Shown one piece after another: positions 8,275-19,065 of a stretch of DNA of 64,000 nt. The DNA lies in assembly GCF_016613415.1 (NCBI RefSeq), contig NZ_JACWCT010000072.1:43274-107273 (forward strand), in the 5' to 3' direction. The DNA is from Methylobacterium ajmalii (GTDB taxonomy: Bacteria; Pseudomonadota; Alphaproteobacteria; Rhizobiales; Beijerinckiaceae). The notes beneath the pieces are model-generated. The model worked only from the letters and a program-made list of their open reading frames with translations, was not told the DNA's origin and did no database searches. The position numbers were made by a program, and so were the translations under genes. The number at the start of each line of letters is the position of its first letter. Position 1 is the stretch's first letter.

Positions 8275-9237
8275 ATGGATCTGCGCCCCCTCGGCCGTTC
8301 CGGCCTCTCGGTCCCGCCCTTCTGCTTCGGCGGCAACGTCTTCGGCTGGACCGCCGACGAGGCGACCTCCTTCGCCCTGCTCGATCGCCTGCTCGAGACC
8401 GGCTTCACCTTCGTCGACACCGCCGACGTCTATTCGGCTTGGGCGCCGGGCCACCGGGGCGGCGAGTCGGAGGCGGTGATCGGGCGCTGGCTGAAGGACC
8501 GCGGCGCCCGCGACCGGATGACGATCGCCACCAAGGTCGGCATGGACATGGGAGAGGGCCGCAAGGGCTTGCGGGCGGCCTACGTCGAGGAGGCCGTGGA
8601 GGCCTCCCTGCGCCGGCTCGGGACCGACCGGATCGACCTCTACCAGTCCCACACCGACGATGCCGAGACGCCGCTGGAGGAGACGCTTTCGGCCTACGAC
8701 CGGCTGATCCGGGCCGGCAAGGTGCGGGCGATCGGCGCCTCGAACTATTCCGCCGCCCGCCTGCGCGAGGCGCTGGCCGTCGCGGCGCGGGAGAACCTGC
8801 CGCGCTACGAGAGCCTGCAGCCCGGCTACAGCCTGGCCGACCGCGAGGATTACGAGGCCGAGCTCGAGCCGCTGTGCCGGGAGGAGGGGATCGGGGTGAT
8901 CTCCTACTTCTCCCTCGCGGCGGGCTTCCTCACCGGCAAGTACCGGCAGGCCGGGGCCGCCGCCGGCCGCGCCCGCGAGGCCCGGGTCTCGCCCTACCTC
9001 AACCCGCGCGGGCTCGCCTTCCTCGACCTCCTCGACGCGGTCGCCCGCGACCACGGCGCGACGCCGGCGCAGGTCTCCCTCGCCTGGCTGATCGCCCGGC
9101 CGGGCCTCACCGCGCCGATCGCCAGCGCGACCTCGGTGGCGCAGCTCGACGAGCTCCTGGGCGGGGTGCGGCTCGCCCTCGATCCGGCGGCGGTCGCGCG
9201 GCTCGACGAGGCGAGCCGCGGCTCGCTCAAGAGCTGA
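8275..9237 (+). CDS. aldo/keto reductase
   Basis: A 320-residue NADPH-dependent reductase of the large aldo/keto reductase superfamily, closest in style to the Tas/YghZ group. The catalytic tetrad is visible: Asp in FVDTADVYS with Tyr, Lys in TIATKVGMD, and His in YQSHTDD. The cofactor region near the C-terminus reads PIASATSVAQLDELL. The substrate is not predictable. The start ATG follows GGAG and lies only 10 bp behind the metallo-hydrolase gene, indicating one transcript. Confidence 0.9.
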   Translation: MDLRPLGRSGLSVPPFCFGGNVFGWTADEATSFALLDRLLETGFTFVDTADVYSAWAPGHRGGESEAVIGRWLKDRGARDRMTIATKVGMDMGEGRKGLRAAYVEEAVEASLRRLGTDRIDLYQSHTDDAETPLEETLSAYDRLIRAGKVRAIGASNYSAARLREALAVAARENLPRYESLQPGYSLADREDYEAELEPLCREEGIGVISYFSLAAGFLTGKYRQAGAAAGRAREARVSPYLNPRGLAFLDLLDAVARDHGATPAQVSLAWLIARPGLTAPIASATSVAQLDELLGGVRLALDPAAVARLDEASRGSLKS

Positions 9238-12005
<2,768 letters not shown>

Positions 12006-12016
12006 TGGTGAGATCG

Positions 12017-12994
12017 ATGGATACGGCCACGCTGGCGCCCTTTTCCGACTACGTCCTGCCCGAGGCGACCCTGCCGGAGTTGCCGGGTCACTACCGCGGC
12101 AAGGTGCGGGACAATTACGACCTGCCCGACGGGCGGCGGATCCTGATCACCAGCGACCGCCTGAGCGCCTTCGACCGGGAGCTCGCCGCGATCCCGCTGA
12201 AGGGCCAGGTCCTGACCCAGACCGCGCGCTACTGGTTCGAGAAGACGCGGGACATCTGCGACAACCACGTGCTGGCCTATCCCGACCCGAACGTGGTGGT
12301 GGGGCGGCGCCTCACCATCCTGCCGGTCGAGATCGTGGTGCGCGGCTACCTTGCCGGCAGCACCGGCACCTCGGTCCTGACCCTGTACAAGGCCGGCCAG
12401 CGCGAGATGTACGGCCACCGCCTGCCGGACGGGATGCGCCCGCACGAGCAACTGCCGCAGCCGATCATCACCCCCACCACCAAGGCCGGCCACGGCGACC
12501 ACGACGCGCCGCTCTCCGCCGCCGAGATCCTGGAGCGGGGACTGCTGACGGAGGCGCAGTGGCGCACCCTGTCGGAGACGGCTTTGGCGCTGTTCGCCCG
12601 CGGCCAGGCGCTGGCGGCGGAGCGCGGCCTGATCCTCGCCGACACCAAGTACGAGTTCGGCACCGATTCCGACGGCCGGATCGTGCTCGCCGACGAGATC
12701 CACACCCCCGACAGCAGCCGCTACTGGTTCGCGAAGAGCTATGCCGAGCGCTTCGAGGCCGGCACCCTCCCGGAGAGCTTCGACAAGGACGTGGTCCGCA
12801 ACTGGGTCGCGGCCCGCTGCGACCCCTACCGCGACGCCGTACCGGAGATCCCGCACGAAGTGGTGCTGCAGACCGCCGCCACCTATGTCAGCGCGTTCGA
12901 GACGATCACGGGCGAGCGCTTCGCCCTGCCGGACACGCGCGAGGCGCCGCTCGACCGCATTCGCCGCAACATCGCGGCCTACCTGGCGGCCTGA
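12017..12994 (+). CDS. purC: phosphoribosylaminoimidazole-succinocarboxamide synthase (SAICAR synthetase)
   Basis: A protein of about 325 residues that joins aspartate to CAIR using ATP in purine synthesis. Motifs are [12 protein letters not shown] for nucleotide binding, [30 protein letters not shown], and [32 protein letters not shown]. It is the long form (about 300 residues, like the yeast enzyme) and not the 240-residue bacterial form, so a second, short purC may exist elsewhere in the genome. Starts at 12002 (GTG), 12005 (ATG, overlapping the gyrB TGA) and 12017 (ATG after GGTGAGA) are all in frame. The link to gyrB suggests co-transcription. Confidence 0.93.
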   Translation: MDTATLAPFSDYVLPEATLPELPGHYRGKVRDNYDLPDGRRILITSDRLSAFDRELAAIPLKGQVLTQTARYWFEKTRDICDNHVLAYPDPNVVVGRRLTILPVEIVVRGYLAGSTGTSVLTLYKAGQREMYGHRLPDGMRPHEQLPQPIITPTTKAGHGDHDAPLSAAEILERGLLTEAQWRTLSETALALFARGQALAAERGLILADTKYEFGTDSDGRIVLADEIHTPDSSRYWFAKSYAERFEAGTLPESFDKDVVRNWVAARCDPYRDAVPEIPHEVVLQTAATYVSAFETITGERFALPDTREAPLDRIRRNIAAYLAA

Positions 12995-13027
12995 CGGGCT
13001 GGGGCATTCATCCCGATGAACCCAGGG

Positions 13028-13047
13028 GAGCCGCACCGGTGCGGCTC
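13028..13047. terminator. perfect 20-bp palindrome downstream of purC
   Basis: GAGCCGCACC joined directly to GGTGCGGCTC forms a perfect inverted repeat 34 bp past the purC stop. It lacks a T-run. It may end the gyrB-purC transcript, or be a protein-binding site; I cannot decide. Confidence 0.35.
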
Positions 13048-13161
13048 TCGACGCGGCAATGCCGAACCTCGTCCGGACGCCGAGGCGGAACACGCAGGGT
13101 CGTGCCTGTCGAGAAAGTGGTCGTCCGGGCAAGACCGCGCGGCCCAAAACGACCAGCATAA

Positions 13162-13252
13162 GAAAAAAGGCCGCCCTTGCGAGGCGGCCCGAAGTCTAGG
13201 GAGGAAACGCCCAAAGAGGGCTGCACCGCCGCGACGCCATCGCTGCGGTGCG
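13162..13252 (-). ncRNA. mmgR: MmgR-like small RNA (alpha-r8 family)
   Basis: Read on the minus strand, the segment has three parts: a 5' hairpin with CACCGC/GCGGTG ends (13250-13224), a single-stranded middle containing UUUCCUCCCU (13207-13198) in the context GGGCGUUUCCUCCCUAGACU, and an intrinsic terminator of GGCCGCC/GGCGGCC followed by six T (13189-13163). As I recall, the unpaired 10-mer UUUCCUCCCU is the conserved mark of the Rhizobiales sRNA MmgR (Rfam RF00519, formerly the suhB motif), which in Sinorhizobium limits polyhydroxybutyrate granules and pairs with mRNAs through this anti-Shine-Dalgarno-like loop. The 5' end is estimated. It lies between purC and the holin-like gene. Confidence 0.8.
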
Positions 13253-13280
13253 TCATCCTTCTCCCATGTTGCGGCGCACA

Positions 13281-13296
13281 GTGCAATCGATTGCAC
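13281..13296. promoter_or_regulatory. perfect 16-bp palindrome just upstream of the small RNA
   Basis: GTGCAATC followed by its exact complement GATTGCAC. It sits about 30 to 45 bases upstream of the estimated 5' end of the minus-strand sRNA, so it overlaps the expected -35 position; TTGCAC within it could serve as a -35. The pattern resembles LacI- or TetR-type operators. No regulator gene lies next to it. Function is inferred from position and symmetry. Confidence 0.5.
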
Positions 13297-13386
13297 CGCA
13301 CAACGGTCATGCTCGCGGCGCATGACCGCGCGAAAGTACGGCTTGCGGCATCGCCGAATCGAGCCGTCGCGGGGACGTCGATCGCG

Positions 13387-13749
13387 CTACCGCCGCACGT
13401 CCATCTTGCGCAGGCCCCAGACGGTCAGCAACACGGCCGCGAGCACGAAGGGCGCCGCCCCGATCACCGCGGCGATGGCCTCCGAGCCGATCAGCGCGCC
13501 GAGGCCCTTCACCAGGGCCATCAGCAGCAGGAACCCGCTGACGCAGGCGAGCAGCACGATGAGGCCGCCCCACAGCGTCCAGGTCGAGACGACCCGGGCG
13601 ATCCGGTCGACCTCGCTCGAGAACAGCGTGATTTCCTTGACGGCGAGGTTGCTGGCGAGGCGTACCGCCTCGGCGACCAACCTGATCGTGCTCACCTGCC
13701 GGTCGGACCGCACCGCTCCACGCTCCCGCTCGCCCCGCGTCCCGAACAT
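13387..13749 (-). CDS. phage holin superfamily III-like small membrane protein
   Basis: A 120-residue protein resembling the Phage_holin_3_6 family of bacterial membrane proteins, which are chromosomal and usually not phage-linked. An amphipathic N-terminal part (VAEAVRLASNLAVKEITLFSSEVDRIARVV) precedes two hydrophobic segments, about residues 57-80 and 86-110, and a short charged tail. The start is uncertain: the ATG at 13749 lacks a ribosome binding site and a GTG at 13695 would give VSTIRLVAEAV. Nothing indicates cell lysis; a role at the inner membrane is all that can be said. Confidence 0.7.
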   Translation of the reverse strand: MFGTRGERERGAVRSDRQVSTIRLVAEAVRLASNLAVKEITLFSSEVDRIARVVSTWTLWGGLIVLLACVSGFLLLMALVKGLGALIGSEAIAAVIGAAPFVLAAVLLTVWGLRKMDVRR

Positions 13750-13798
13750 CGCGGCGCGAGCGAGAACGCCCGAGCTTGACCGTCGTTCCCGGTCTCCG

Positions 13799-14278
13799 TC
13801 AGGCCGGCTTGAGCGGGCAGCTCTGGCGCGCGAGCAGCCGCCAGGTGCTGTCCTCCTTGAGCCAGACCTGCAGCACCGCGATGTAGGAGCGCCCGGTCTC
13901 GCCGTTCGGCAGGATGTCGGCGCCGTCCCAGACGTGGCGGACCATGGCGGTGTCGCCGACGACCTGGAACCACTGCTCCGAGAAGGTCAGCGACTTGTAG
14001 TTGGTCTTGCCGGCGAGGCTGGCGACGAACTGCGCCTGGGTCTCGATCTTGCGCCCGCTCGAATGGCCGTAGCTCAGCTGCGGGTGGGTCAGCGCGTCGA
14101 GGGCCTTGGCGTCGCCCTCGACGATCGCGGCCCGCAGGGCCTCGAGCCGGCGGCCCACCGCCTCGCTCTCGTCCGCGGCCCGCGCCGGGCTCGCGCCGGT
14201 CGCGAGCATCGGCGCCGCCACACCCGCGGCGAGGCCCGCCAGCAGGCCCCGCCGCGAGCCCATCGTCGTCCGTTCCAT
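13799..14278 (-). CDS. secreted SnoaL/DUF4440-like (NTF2-fold) protein
   Basis: A 159-residue protein with a Tat-like signal (MGSRRGLLAGLAAGVAAPMLA, probable cleavage at ARAA near residue 36) followed by one NTF2-like domain: LEALRAAIVEGDAKALDALTHPQLSYGHSSGRKIETQAQFVASLA and VWLKEDSTWRLLARQSCPL. Such domains act as small-molecule isomerases, hydrolases or binding modules; here no catalytic set can be fixed. The start at 14278 has GGGAGG 7 bases upstream. The twin-arginine pair is preceded by only a few residues, so Sec export is not excluded. Confidence 0.82.
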   Translation of the reverse strand: MERTTMGSRRGLLAGLAAGVAAPMLATGASPARAADESEAVGRRLEALRAAIVEGDAKALDALTHPQLSYGHSSGRKIETQAQFVASLAGKTNYKSLTFSEQWFQVVGDTAMVRHVWDGADILPNGETGRSYIAVLQVWLKEDSTWRLLARQSCPLKPA

Positions 14279-14415
14279 GATCGTCCTCCCGCTCGTCAGG
14301 TCGCCGGGCGGCCTGAAGCCGCCGGCGCCGCGCCGTCTCGCGCCGTTCGAGCTTAGCGCCGGAGGCGGGCGCTGACCATCGCGCCGGCGGACGGCAGGGG
14401 GAGGGCTGGCCGCGC

Positions 14416-14691
14416 TCAGCGGCCGGACGGAGGCGCGCCCGCGCCGGTGGCCGTACCGGCGGCATCGAGCTCGCTCTGGCAGGGCGCGCTGATGCGGTCG
14501 TAGTTGCGACGCAGGCAGCGCTCGATGCGCCGCGTGTCGGGCACGTCCCGCGAGCACAGCGTCATGGCGTCCGTCATGCAGGCCAGGCGCTGCCGCTCGG
14601 TGCCCTGGGCATTCGCCAGGGCGGGCATCAGGATCGCAACGGCCCCAACCGCCGCCGCCAGGCGGGCGGCACGGGTCAACGGCATCCACAT
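14416..14691 (-). CDS. small secreted cysteine-containing protein
   Basis: A 91-residue precursor with a clear signal peptide (LTRAARLAAAVGAVAILMPALANA, cleavage near residue 28). The mature part of about 60 residues carries four cysteines in the pattern CMTDAMTLC and CLRRNYDRISAPC, probably two disulfides, and a Gly/Pro-rich tail. Similar short cysteine-pair proteins are common as hypothetical periplasmic proteins in rhizobia. GGAG lies 6 bases before the ATG. Function unknown. Confidence 0.75.
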   Translation of the reverse strand: MWMPLTRAARLAAAVGAVAILMPALANAQGTERQRLACMTDAMTLCSRDVPDTRRIERCLRRNYDRISAPCQSELDAAGTATGAGAPPSGR

Positions 14692-14787
14692 TCGACGTCT
14701 CCGGGTCTTTCCGAGGCGTCAACACCGAGCCCGGCCTTCCGGTTCGCGGCACAGCTGGATTGCGTTGCCGGAAGGGCCGGGGGGCGA

Positions 14788-16224
14788 TCACGCGTGGATC
14801 ACCCGCCCATAGGCGTCGAGCACGCTCTCGTGCATCATCTCCGAGAGCGTCGGGTGCGGGAAGACCGTGTGCATCAGCTCTTCCTCGGTGGTCTCGAGAT
14901 TCATCGCGACGACGTAGCCCTGGATCAGCTCGGTCACCTCGGCCCCGACCATGTGGGCGCCGAGCAGCTGGCCGGTCTTGCGGTCGAAGATCGTCTTCAC
15001 CAGACCGTCGGGCTCGCCGAGCGCGATCGCCTTGCCGTTGCCCGCGAAGGGGAAGCGGCCGACCCGCACGTCGAAGCCCTGCTCCTTGGCCTTCGCCTCG
15101 GTCAGGCCGACGGACGCGATCTGCGGCTGGCAATAGGTGCAGCCCGGAATCTTCCCCTTGTCCATCGGGTGGGTGTGCAGGCCCTTGATGGTCTCGACGC
15201 AGGTCACGCCCTCGTGCTCGGCCTTGTGGGCGAGCATCGGCGGACCGGCGACGTCGCCGATGGCGTAGATCCCCGGCACATTCGTGCGCCCGAGCCCGTC
15301 GGTGGCGACGATGCCGCGCTCGATGGCGACCCCCAGCTTCTCCAGGCCGAGGCTCTCGATGTTGCCGACGACGCCGACCGCCGAGATCAGGATCTCGGCC
15401 TTGATCTCCTGCGTCTTGCCGCCCTCGGTCTCGACCGTGGCGGTGACCGCATCGCCCTTCGCGACCTTGGTCACCTTGGCGCCGGTGAGGATCTTGATGC
15501 CCTGCTTCTCGAAGCGCTTGCGGGCATGCGCCGCGATCTCGTGGTCCTCCACCGGCAGGATCTGCGGCAGCAATTCCACCACCGTCACCTCCGCGCCCAT
15601 GGTGCGGTAGAACGAGGCGAACTCGATGCCGATCGCGCCCGAGCCCATCACCAGCAGGCTCTTGGGCATCCTCTCCGGGACCATGGCCTCGTAATAGGTC
15701 CAGATCTGGCGTCTGTCCGGCTCGATGCCCGGAATCGCCCGCGGCCGGGCGCCGGTCGCCACCACGATGTGCTTGGCCTGGTAGGTGCCCGCCGCCTTGG
15801 CGCCCTTCGGGGCCTCGGCGCGCGTGGTCTCCTTGACCACGACCCGGCCGGGCTCGTTGCCCTTCGGCGCGACCTCGATCGCGGCCTCGCCCCAGATCAC
15901 GTCGACCTTGTTCTTCTTCAACAGCATGCCGACGCCGCCGTTGAGCCGAGCCGACACGCCGCGCGAGCGCTTGACGATGGCGGAGACGTCGAAGCCGACG
16001 TTGTCCGCCGTCAGGCCGTAATCCTTGGCGTGCTGCATGTAGTGGTAGATCTCGGCCGAGCGCAGCAGCGCCTTGGTGGGGATGCAGCCCCAGTTGAGGC
16101 AGATGCCGCCTAAGTGCTCGCGGTCGACCACCGCCGTCTTGAAGCCGAGCTGGGCCGCCCGGATCGCCGCGACGTAGCCGCCGGGACCGGCGCCGATGAT
16201 GAGGACGTCGTAGGTGTCGGACAT
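14788..16224 (-). CDS. lpdA: dihydrolipoyl dehydrogenase (E3)
   Basis: A 478-residue FAD enzyme that reoxidises dihydrolipoyl groups of pyruvate dehydrogenase (and possibly other 2-oxoacid complexes) with NAD+. FAD motif VLIIGAGPGGYVAAIRAAQLG at residues 7-27; redox disulfide in GGICLNWGCIPT (Cys42, Cys47); NAD motif LVMGSGAIGIEFASFYRTMG near 180; second FAD site GIYAIGDVAGPPMLAHKAEHEG near 315; active-site His-Glu pair in FPHPTLSEMM near 455. It is the last gene of the pdh cluster and directly follows the DUF559 gene, with no space between them. Confidence 0.97.
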   Translation of the reverse strand: MSDTYDVLIIGAGPGGYVAAIRAAQLGFKTAVVDREHLGGICLNWGCIPTKALLRSAEIYHYMQHAKDYGLTADNVGFDVSAIVKRSRGVSARLNGGVGMLLKKNKVDVIWGEAAIEVAPKGNEPGRVVVKETTRAEAPKGAKAAGTYQAKHIVVATGARPRAIPGIEPDRRQIWTYYEAMVPERMPKSLLVMGSGAIGIEFASFYRTMGAEVTVVELLPQILPVEDHEIAAHARKRFEKQGIKILTGAKVTKVAKGDAVTATVETEGGKTQEIKAEILISAVGVVGNIESLGLEKLGVAIERGIVATDGLGRTNVPGIYAIGDVAGPPMLAHKAEHEGVTCVETIKGLHTHPMDKGKIPGCTYCQPQIASVGLTEAKAKEQGFDVRVGRFPFAGNGKAIALGEPDGLVKTIFDRKTGQLLGAHMVGAEVTELIQGYVVAMNLETTEEELMHTVFPHPTLSEMMHESVLDAYGRVIHA

Positions 16225-16620
16225 TCAGGTCTCCGGGGAGGGCGGGGCGGCCAGGGCGGCAATGATCGTGTCGAGCGTGTCGTCGATCGCGAAAATGACA
16301 TCCGCGTTTGAGAAGCGCAGGACCCGGAAGCCGCGCGCTTCGAGGGCGGCCGTGCGTGCGGCGTCGTAGGCTTGGTGGTCGTCAAAACCGTGCTGGCCGC
16401 CATCGACCTCGACGATCAGCCGGGCTCCGAGGCAGCAGAAATCGGCGACGTAGGAGCCTATGGCGACCTGCCTACGGAAATGGGACCCTTCGACCGGCAG
16501 CCGGTGGCGCAGGTGCCACCACAGCCGCTTTTCCGCAGGCGTGAGAGCGTGCCGCATAACCTTGGCATTCGCTTTTGCGCGCGGTGATGCCGACTGATCG
16601 GGCGATCCGTTCCAGGGCAT
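16225..16620 (-). CDS. DUF559 endonuclease-like protein
   Basis: A 131-residue protein of the DUF559 family, related to very-short-patch-repair endonucleases. The domain begins at HALTPAEKRLWWHLRHR; the PD-(D/E)xK-type core is VADFCCLGARLIVEVDGGQH, with Asp60, Glu71 and Asp73 as candidate metal ligands, then ALEARGFRVLRFSNADV. No VSR cytosine-mismatch role is implied. I place the start at ATG 16620; a TTG lies two codons earlier. It is inserted between pdhC and lpdA, genes that belong to one complex, and its stop abuts the lpdA start. Genes of this family are frequently mobile between operons. Confidence 0.83.
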   Translation of the reverse strand: MPWNGSPDQSASPRAKANAKVMRHALTPAEKRLWWHLRHRLPVEGSHFRRQVAIGSYVADFCCLGARLIVEVDGGQHGFDDHQAYDAARTAALEARGFRVLRFSNADVIFAIDDTLDTIIAALAAPPSPET

Positions 16621-16658
16621 CCACAATCTCTTCCGCCGATCGGCACGAAAGTAGAGCG

Positions 16659-16688
16659 CTTCCCCTCCCCCTTGTGGGGAGGGGAAAG
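16659..16688 (-). terminator. GC-rich stem-loop downstream of pdhC
   Basis: CTTCCCCTCCCC pairs with GGGGAGGGGAAAG across a short loop, immediately after the pdhC stop codon on the minus strand. It may slow transcription or protect the pdhC message before the DUF559 gene. It has no T-run, so the cluster may still be transcribed through to lpdA. Confidence 0.4.
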
Positions 16689-16690
16689 TG

Positions 16691-18169
16691 CTAGACCAGC
16701 ATGCCCATCGGGCTCTCGATCAGGCCCTTGAAGGCGGCGAGCAACTCGGCGCCCAACGCCCCGTCGACCACCCGGTGGTCGCAGGAGAGCGTCACCGTCA
16801 TCGCCTGGACCACCGCGGGGGCGCCGTTCTTCGCCACCACCCGGGCCTCGCCGGCGCCGACCGCCAGGATGGTGCCGTGCGGCGGGTTGATGACCGCGCC
16901 GAACGACTTGATGCCGAACATGCCGAGGTTCGACACCGCCGTGGTGCCGCCCTGGTACTCCTCGGGCTTGAGCTTCTTGGTGCGGGCGCGGGCGGCGAGA
17001 TCCTTCATCTCGGCCGAGATGGTCGAGAGCGTCTTCTGCTCCGCCTTGCGGATCACCGGCGTGAACAGCCCGCCGTCGATCGCCACCGCGACGCCGACAT
17101 CGGAGTGGCGGAAGCGTAAGGTACGGTCCTCGGCCCAGACGGAATTCGCCGCCGGCACCCGCTGCAGCGCCAGCGCCAGCGCCTTGATGACGAAGTCGTT
17201 GACCGAAAGCTTGAAGGCCGGCTTGCCGTCCTTGTCCTTCGTCGCCCCGGCGTTGACCTGCTCGCGCAGGGAGAGCAGCGCGTCGAGCTCGACGTCGAGG
17301 GAGAGGTAGAAGTGCGGGACGGTCTGCTTCGACTCGACCAGGCGCTTGGCGATGGTCTTGCGCATGCCGTCGAGGGGCACCTCCTCGTAGGAGCCCGGCT
17401 CGAACATCCCCATCACCTGCTTGGCCGTGAGGCCGGACGGTGCGGCCGCCGCAGGAGCGGGCTTCGCCGCGGGGGTCTCCTTGGCGGCCGGGGCCTCCCG
17501 ATTCTCGGGCTTGGGCGCCGAGGTCGATGCGGCCTTCGACGCAGCATCCTTCGACGCAGTCTTGGCGGTCCCGCCTTCGAGGGCGGCGCGCACATCGCGC
17601 TCGATGATCCGGCCGTGCGGGCCCGAGCCCTGCACGGCGCCGAGGTCGACGCCTTCCTGCTTGGCGATGCGGCGGGCGAGCGGCGAGGCGAACCGGCGGC
17701 CGCCCTCAGGCTGCCCGGCAGGAGCGCCGTCCGCGGTCTTGCCGCCCGCCGGGCGCGCGCCTTCCGGGGCCGTGTCGACCCGCTCGTACGACATCGTGCC
17801 GCCGCCGGGCGTCTCGTTGCCGGCGGGCGCCTGGGTCTTCGCCGCGTCGGGCTTATCCGCCTTGGCGGGCGCATCCGCCGTCTTCTCCGGCTGGGCGCCG
17901 CCGGCCGTCACGCTGCCGGGATCCTCGCCCTCCTCGGCGATGAGCGCGATCAGCTCGTTGACCGGCACGTCGGCGGTGCCCTCCGGCACCACGATCTTGG
18001 CGAGCACGCCCTCGTCGACCGCCTCGACCTCCATGGTCGCCTTGTCGGTCTCGATCTCGGCGAGCACGTCGCCGGACTTGATCGCGTCGCCCTCCTTCTT
18101 GAGCCACTTGGCGAGGTTGCCCTTCTCCATGGTCGGCGAGAGGGCGGGCATCAGGACGTTGATCGGCAT
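16691..18169 (-). CDS. pdhC: pyruvate dehydrogenase E2, dihydrolipoamide acetyltransferase
   Basis: A 492-residue core subunit that moves the acetyl group from lipoamide to CoA. One lipoyl domain at the N-terminus (lipoylated Lys43 in [10 protein letters not shown]), an Ala/Pro/Lys/Glu-rich linker, the peripheral-subunit-binding domain around RFASPLARRIAKQEGVDLGAV, a second Ala/Pro linker, then the catalytic domain from residue about 265 with His465 and Asp469 in DHRVVDG. The single lipoyl domain and E1-beta fusion nearby are as in rhizobia. A Uma2-type gene ends 4 bp upstream. Confidence 0.97.
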   Translation of the reverse strand: MPINVLMPALSPTMEKGNLAKWLKKEGDAIKSGDVLAEIETDKATMEVEAVDEGVLAKIVVPEGTADVPVNELIALIAEEGEDPGSVTAGGAQPEKTADAPAKADKPDAAKTQAPAGNETPGGGTMSYERVDTAPEGARPAGGKTADGAPAGQPEGGRRFASPLARRIAKQEGVDLGAVQGSGPHGRIIERDVRAALEGGTAKTASKDAASKAASTSAPKPENREAPAAKETPAAKPAPAAAAPSGLTAKQVMGMFEPGSYEEVPLDGMRKTIAKRLVESKQTVPHFYLSLDVELDALLSLREQVNAGATKDKDGKPAFKLSVNDFVIKALALALQRVPAANSVWAEDRTLRFRHSDVGVAVAIDGGLFTPVIRKAEQKTLSTISAEMKDLAARARTKKLKPEEYQGGTTAVSNLGMFGIKSFGAVINPPHGTILAVGAGEARVVAKNGAPAVVQAMTVTLSCDHRVVDGALGAELLAAFKGLIESPMGMLV

Positions 18170-18173
18170 GGAT

Positions 18174-18767
18174 TCAGGTCTCGGCGGGAGGAGGGGCGGC
18201 CGGATCGTCGAAGGGGAACAAGTCGTCGAGGGGGAAGGAGACGGCGTCGAACGGCGGCAGGGTCACTGTCTCGCCACGCGCGACGGTGCCAAGCAACAGC
18301 CAGTGGCCGCCGGTGAGGGCGAAGCCTTCGAGCACGCCGTCCGTGGGATCGAGCAGCCAGAGATGACCGACACCGGCCTCGGCGTAGATCCGCCGCTTCG
18401 GCCCGCGATCGAGGCGAGCGGTAGAGGGGGACAGGATCTCGCAGACCCAATCCGGGGGAATGTCGGTATAGGCGGTCTCGGGTTCGGCCGGCAGCCGTTC
18501 GCGGCGCCAGCCGGCGATGTCGGGCACGACCACGTGACGACCGAGATGCACCTCCGGCTCGATCACGAAGATCCAGCCACCCGGCCCGCCGCGCCCGCGC
18601 CGAAACGGCAAGGTCAGCTCGGCATAGAGTTCTCCGGCGGCCGTGCCATGACGCATCCGCGGTCGCGGGTGCGTCTCCAGCACCCCATCGACGATCTCGG
18701 CCACGAGATGGTCCGGCACCGCCTCGAGATCGGCATAGGTGGCCCAACGCGGCGCGGCCTCGGCCAT
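18174..18767 (-). CDS. Uma2 family (DUF820) endonuclease-fold protein
   Basis: A 197-residue protein of the Uma2/DUF820 family, which has a restriction-endonuclease-like fold and no established role. Visible pieces are the N-terminal ATYADLEAVPDHLVAEIVDGVLETHPRPRMRHG, then HVVVPDIAGWRRERLP and the core VCEILSPST with KRRIYAEAGVGHLWLLDP; Asp, Glu and Lys of a PD-(D/E)xK site can be placed in VPDIAGW, CEILSPS and the following KRR. It lies inside the pdh operon, 8 bp after the DUF5076 gene and 4 bp before pdhC, so it must be co-transcribed. It is absent from the typical rhizobial order, hence probably inserted. Confidence 0.85.
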   Translation of the reverse strand: MAEAAPRWATYADLEAVPDHLVAEIVDGVLETHPRPRMRHGTAAGELYAELTLPFRRGRGGPGGWIFVIEPEVHLGRHVVVPDIAGWRRERLPAEPETAYTDIPPDWVCEILSPSTARLDRGPKRRIYAEAGVGHLWLLDPTDGVLEGFALTGGHWLLLGTVARGETVTLPPFDAVSFPLDDLFPFDDPAAPPPAET

Positions 18768-18775
18768 CGGGAGCC

Positions 18776-19060
18776 TCAGTTGAAGCTCTCGGGATCGAGG
18801 CTCTCGGCCTCCATCCCGGCGCGGATGCGCGCGAAGGCCTCCTCCTCGGACATCTCGGTCTCGCGGGCGTAGACCACGGCCGCCTGGCGGGCGAGGTCAA
18901 TGAAGAGGCGCCCCCAGGTGGCCGGGTCGTCGAAGGAGCGGCGCAGCGCGATGCTCACCGCTCCGTCGACCACGGCGGCGCGCAAGACCTCGATCCCGCC
19001 CTGCTCCAGGGCGTCGGGCGGGATGTCGAGGGCCTCGAAGCGGGGCTCGTCGTCGGTCAT
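18776..19060 (-). CDS. DUF5076 domain protein
   Basis: A small acidic protein of 94 residues that matches the DUF5076 family by the pattern FEALDIPPDALEQGGIEVLRAAVVDGAVSIALRRSFDDPATWG and the tail EMSEEEAFARIRAGMEAE. In other Rhizobiales this gene also sits directly behind pdhB, so the association is old, but its role is unknown. It could be a small accessory or regulator of the complex (inference). Start ATG 19060 lies 5 bp after the pdhB stop. Confidence 0.82.
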   Translation of the reverse strand: MTDDEPRFEALDIPPDALEQGGIEVLRAAVVDGAVSIALRRSFDDPATWGRLFIDLARQAAVVYARETEMSEEEAFARIRAGMEAESLDPESFN

Positions 19061-19065
19061 GCCGC

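Noticed and set aside
13008..13310. A 100-codon minus-strand frame over the sRNA region.
   Set aside because: It covers the hairpins and terminator of the MmgR-like RNA and has no protein-like pattern.
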